From: Paracoccaceae bacterium
Lineage (GTDB): Bacteria > Pseudomonadota > Alphaproteobacteria > Rhodobacterales > Rhodobacteraceae
Length of the DNA: 64,000 nt
Direction of reading: 5' to 3'
Assembly (NCBI GenBank): GCA_020425085.1
Contig: JAGQRW010000007.1
Span: forward strand, 310,001 to 374,000
Every line of letters starts with the position of its first letter. The stretch's first letter is position 1. Positions 63,671 to 64,000 of the stretch are shown one piece after another. The notes under the pieces were generated by a model. That model was given only the letters and a program-made list of their open reading frames with translations. It was not told the origin of the DNA and did not search any database. A program made the translations under genes and the position numbers.

Positions 63671-63700
63671 AAAAAGGGCCACCCGGCATGCAGGTGGCCC
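63671..63700 (-). terminator. Intrinsic terminator of the cytochrome c gene
   Basis: On the minus strand GGGCCACC (63700-63693) and GGTGGCCC (63683-63676) form a perfect 8-base stem with a 9-base loop, followed by TTTTT (63675-63671). It lies 32 bases after the stop of the cytochrome gene and separates it from yejA. Confidence 0.85.
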
Positions 63701-63731
63701 GATCAACAGGATCAAAAGGACTGGTGGTCGA

Positions 63732-64000
63732 TCAGTGGCCGAGGGTTGCCAGATAGGCGATCAGATCGGCGCGGTCCTGTTCCTTTTTCAACCCGGCAAA
63801 GCTCATCTTGGTGTCGGGCACCAGATCTTTGGGTTTGGTCAGAAAGGCATCAAGATGTTCCGGTGTCCAGGTGCCGCCAAGGTTGCTCATGCCACTGGAA
63901 TAGCCGAAGCCCTGGATACTGGCGACCTTGCGCCCAACCACCTGATAAAGCGAGGGGCCGGTGGCATTTTCGCCTTCGCCGGTCTTGTGGCAAGCCTTGC
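63732..64000 (-). CDS. cytochrome c family protein, 3' part only
   Basis: The frame is open to the end of the window; the visible end of the protein starts K-A-C-H, so the CxxCH haem site is cut by one residue, and the signal peptide lies beyond. Then follow TGPSLYQVVGRKVASIQGFGYS and the methionine ligand loop DLVPDTKMSFAGLKKEQDRADLIAYLATL, as in c550/c552-type class I cytochromes such as CycM. The protein is distinct from the cytochrome c2 at 33554. A terminator follows the stop. Confidence 0.92.
   Translation of the reverse strand, partial: KACHKTGEGENATGPSLYQVVGRKVASIQGFGYSSGMSNLGGTWTPEHLDAFLTKPKDLVPDTKMSFAGLKKEQDRADLIAYLATLGH

Noticed and set aside
1..64000. CRISPR arrays, insertion sequences, phage genes or rRNA operon
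   Set aside because: No regular direct-repeat array, transposase, integrase or rRNA sequence was recognised on either strand.

Overview
The window reads as a stretch of chromosome from a GC-rich alphaproteobacterium of the order Rhodobacterales (Roseobacter/Rhodobacter type). The evidence is a complete ccoNOQP-ccoGHIS block with an FnrL-type regulator and FnrL boxes, a Rhodobacter-like cytochrome c2, a RutR-type regulator with its palindromic operators, a methionyl-tRNA synthetase with FSTS in place of KMSKS, and an interspersed GGAGTATTT...GAACAATGAG intergenic repeat that I associate with this order. No insertion sequence, phage gene, CRISPR array or rRNA operon was seen. One tRNA gene, tRNA-Leu(UAA), is present.

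Layout. Positions 1-3536: end of a polyamine-type ABC importer operon (binding protein cut by the window edge, ATPase, two permeases). 3643-6615: acyl-CoA dehydrogenase and TetR regulator divergent from an enoyl-CoA hydratase. 6852-8623: a nitrilase, then a GIY-YIG nuclease-like gene of lower GC whose start is out of frame at a run of eight T. 8890-15306: a dihydropyrimidine/hydantoin degradation unit (RutR-like regulator, carbamoyl-amino-acid amidase, dihydropyrimidinase, ABC ATPase and two permeases, with no binding protein). 15487-22522: a tripartite tricarboxylate-type importer whose binding protein is separated from its membrane subunits by a class III CoA-transferase, a nitronate monooxygenase-like enzyme and a thiolase. 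22503-30068: a LysR regulator divergent from an operon with two complementary MaoC hydratase subunits, an SCP2-type thiolase, a split B12-dependent acyl-CoA mutase and an acyl-CoA ligase. 30214-31979: MarR regulator and drug efflux pump. 32191-37720: housekeeping and small genes (glycine-zipper protein, tRNA-Leu, cytochrome c2, TPR protein, metG, an MFS carrier). 37992-40745: riboflavin genes with nusB. 40938-45569: three capsule genes (KpsS, KpsD-like, KpsC). 45648-57835: cbb3 oxidase assembly genes, a LysR regulator, the oxidase itself, a universal stress protein, FnrL and hemN. 57845-63554: a yejABEF peptide importer. The last bases hold the end of a second cytochrome c gene.

The most coherent physiological theme is oxygen-responsive respiration at 45.6-57.8 kb. 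FnrL, three FnrL boxes, the high-affinity cbb3 oxidase, its copper and assembly proteins, an Fnr-linked stress protein and oxygen-independent haem synthesis sit together. The most likely undescribed biochemistry is at 15.5-30.1 kb. There an organic-acid importer, two ways to make a CoA thioester, a divergent mutase that keeps the carboxylate-binding arginine but has lost several CoA-contact residues, an obligately paired MaoC hydratase and two thiolases look like one catabolic route for an unidentified acid, perhaps a branched dicarboxylic acid. The substrate cannot be read from sequence alone.
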